A stretch of DNA of 23,579 bases, from contig CAYJME010000025.1 in assembly GCA_964370795.1 (NCBI GenBank), forward strand, positions 1 to 23,579, in the 5' to 3' direction. The notes below the pieces were generated by a model. That model worked only from the letters and a program-made list of their open reading frames with translations, had not been told where the DNA came from and ran no database searches. The DNA comes from JAHFOW01 sp964370795. GTDB taxonomy: Bacteria; Planctomycetota; Brocadiia; Brocadiales; Brocadiaceae. Position numbers and translations under genes: made by a program. Of the stretch, positions 23,475 to 23,579 are shown one piece after another (positions within the stretch are counted from its first letter, which is position 1; every line of letters begins with the position of its first letter).

Positions 23475-23579
23475 CTACCATGGCATCAGATCCCTTCCTG
23501 CTATCTTGGCCCCCAACCTCCACGATAACTTCGCTAGTCTTTGCTCCACCTTTGTCAATTCATGATATAAGGTGAGGGC
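23475..23579 (-). CDS. Possible C-terminal end of an unidentified protein, cut by the window edge
   Basis: On the minus strand a frame is open from the right edge to TAG at 23475-23477 and encodes 34 residues, including KVEQRLAKLSWRLGAKIAG. The composition is protein-like, and the stop would lie 6 bases beyond the cyclase stop, a convergent arrangement. It is too short to identify, and chance is possible. Confidence 0.3.
   Translation of the reverse strand, partial: ALTLYHELTKVEQRLAKLSWRLGAKIAGRDLMPW

Overview
The window reads as a bacterial chromosome segment of moderate GC with AT-rich intergenic DNA and dense, housekeeping-type gene content. No rRNA, tRNA, CRISPR array, phage or complete insertion sequence was seen. 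The combination of a pyruvoyl-dependent arginine decarboxylase, a membrane pyrophosphatase with an N-terminal signal-anchor extension, a class I-alpha glutamine synthetase, a planctomycete-like ABC-2 permease with a large external domain, and many orphan small Cys-rich proteins suggests Planctomycetota. The anammox order (Ca. Brocadiales) is my best guess. This is inference from gene flavour, not from a marker gene.

Layout. (1) 165-3205, minus strand: trpD, pyruvoyl-dependent arginine decarboxylase and argJ, i.e. tryptophan and arginine/polyamine metabolism. (2) 3315-4185: rpsU on the plus strand behind a near-consensus sigma-70 promoter, converging with rsfS and a small double zinc-ribbon gene that overlaps rsfS. 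(3) 4288-9719, minus strand: an ABC exporter (ATPase, then permease), a membrane-anchored helical/TPR-like protein that starts 7 bases after the permease stop, and the ion-pumping pyrophosphatase hppA, probably largely co-transcribed. (4) 9908-10869, minus strand: MOSC protein and MogA-type molybdopterin adenylyltransferase with an ATGA overlap.

(5) 11160-14905, plus strand: glutamine synthetase, then a compact four-gene cluster of beta-carbonic anhydrase, YkgJ-like cysteine-cluster protein, two-CBS protein and a 74-residue Cys-rich protein. The last three have no known joint role. (6) 15015-17349: SemiSWEET-type transporter, DUF456 membrane protein and an APC amino-acid permease. (7) 17496-19831: a seven-repeat TPR lipoprotein converging on anmK (anhydromuropeptide recycling), with a MITE-like element between them. 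(8) 19832-20468: the only long non-coding stretch, holding short palindromic repeats. (9) 20469-23468: a DUF362/2x[4Fe-4S] protein and a membrane GAF-GAF-GGDEF diguanylate cyclase.

Three degenerate copies of a CATTGCGAGCG..GAAGCAATC repeat, a 117-base element with 14-base terminal inverted repeats and another inverted-arm element are the repeat content. Several genes start at TTG or GTG, or have unclear starts. Nothing here is an obvious defence or mobile system. The items most worth following up are the carbonic anhydrase/YkgJ/CBS/Cys-rich cluster, the hppA N-terminal extension and the ABC/TPR unit beside it.
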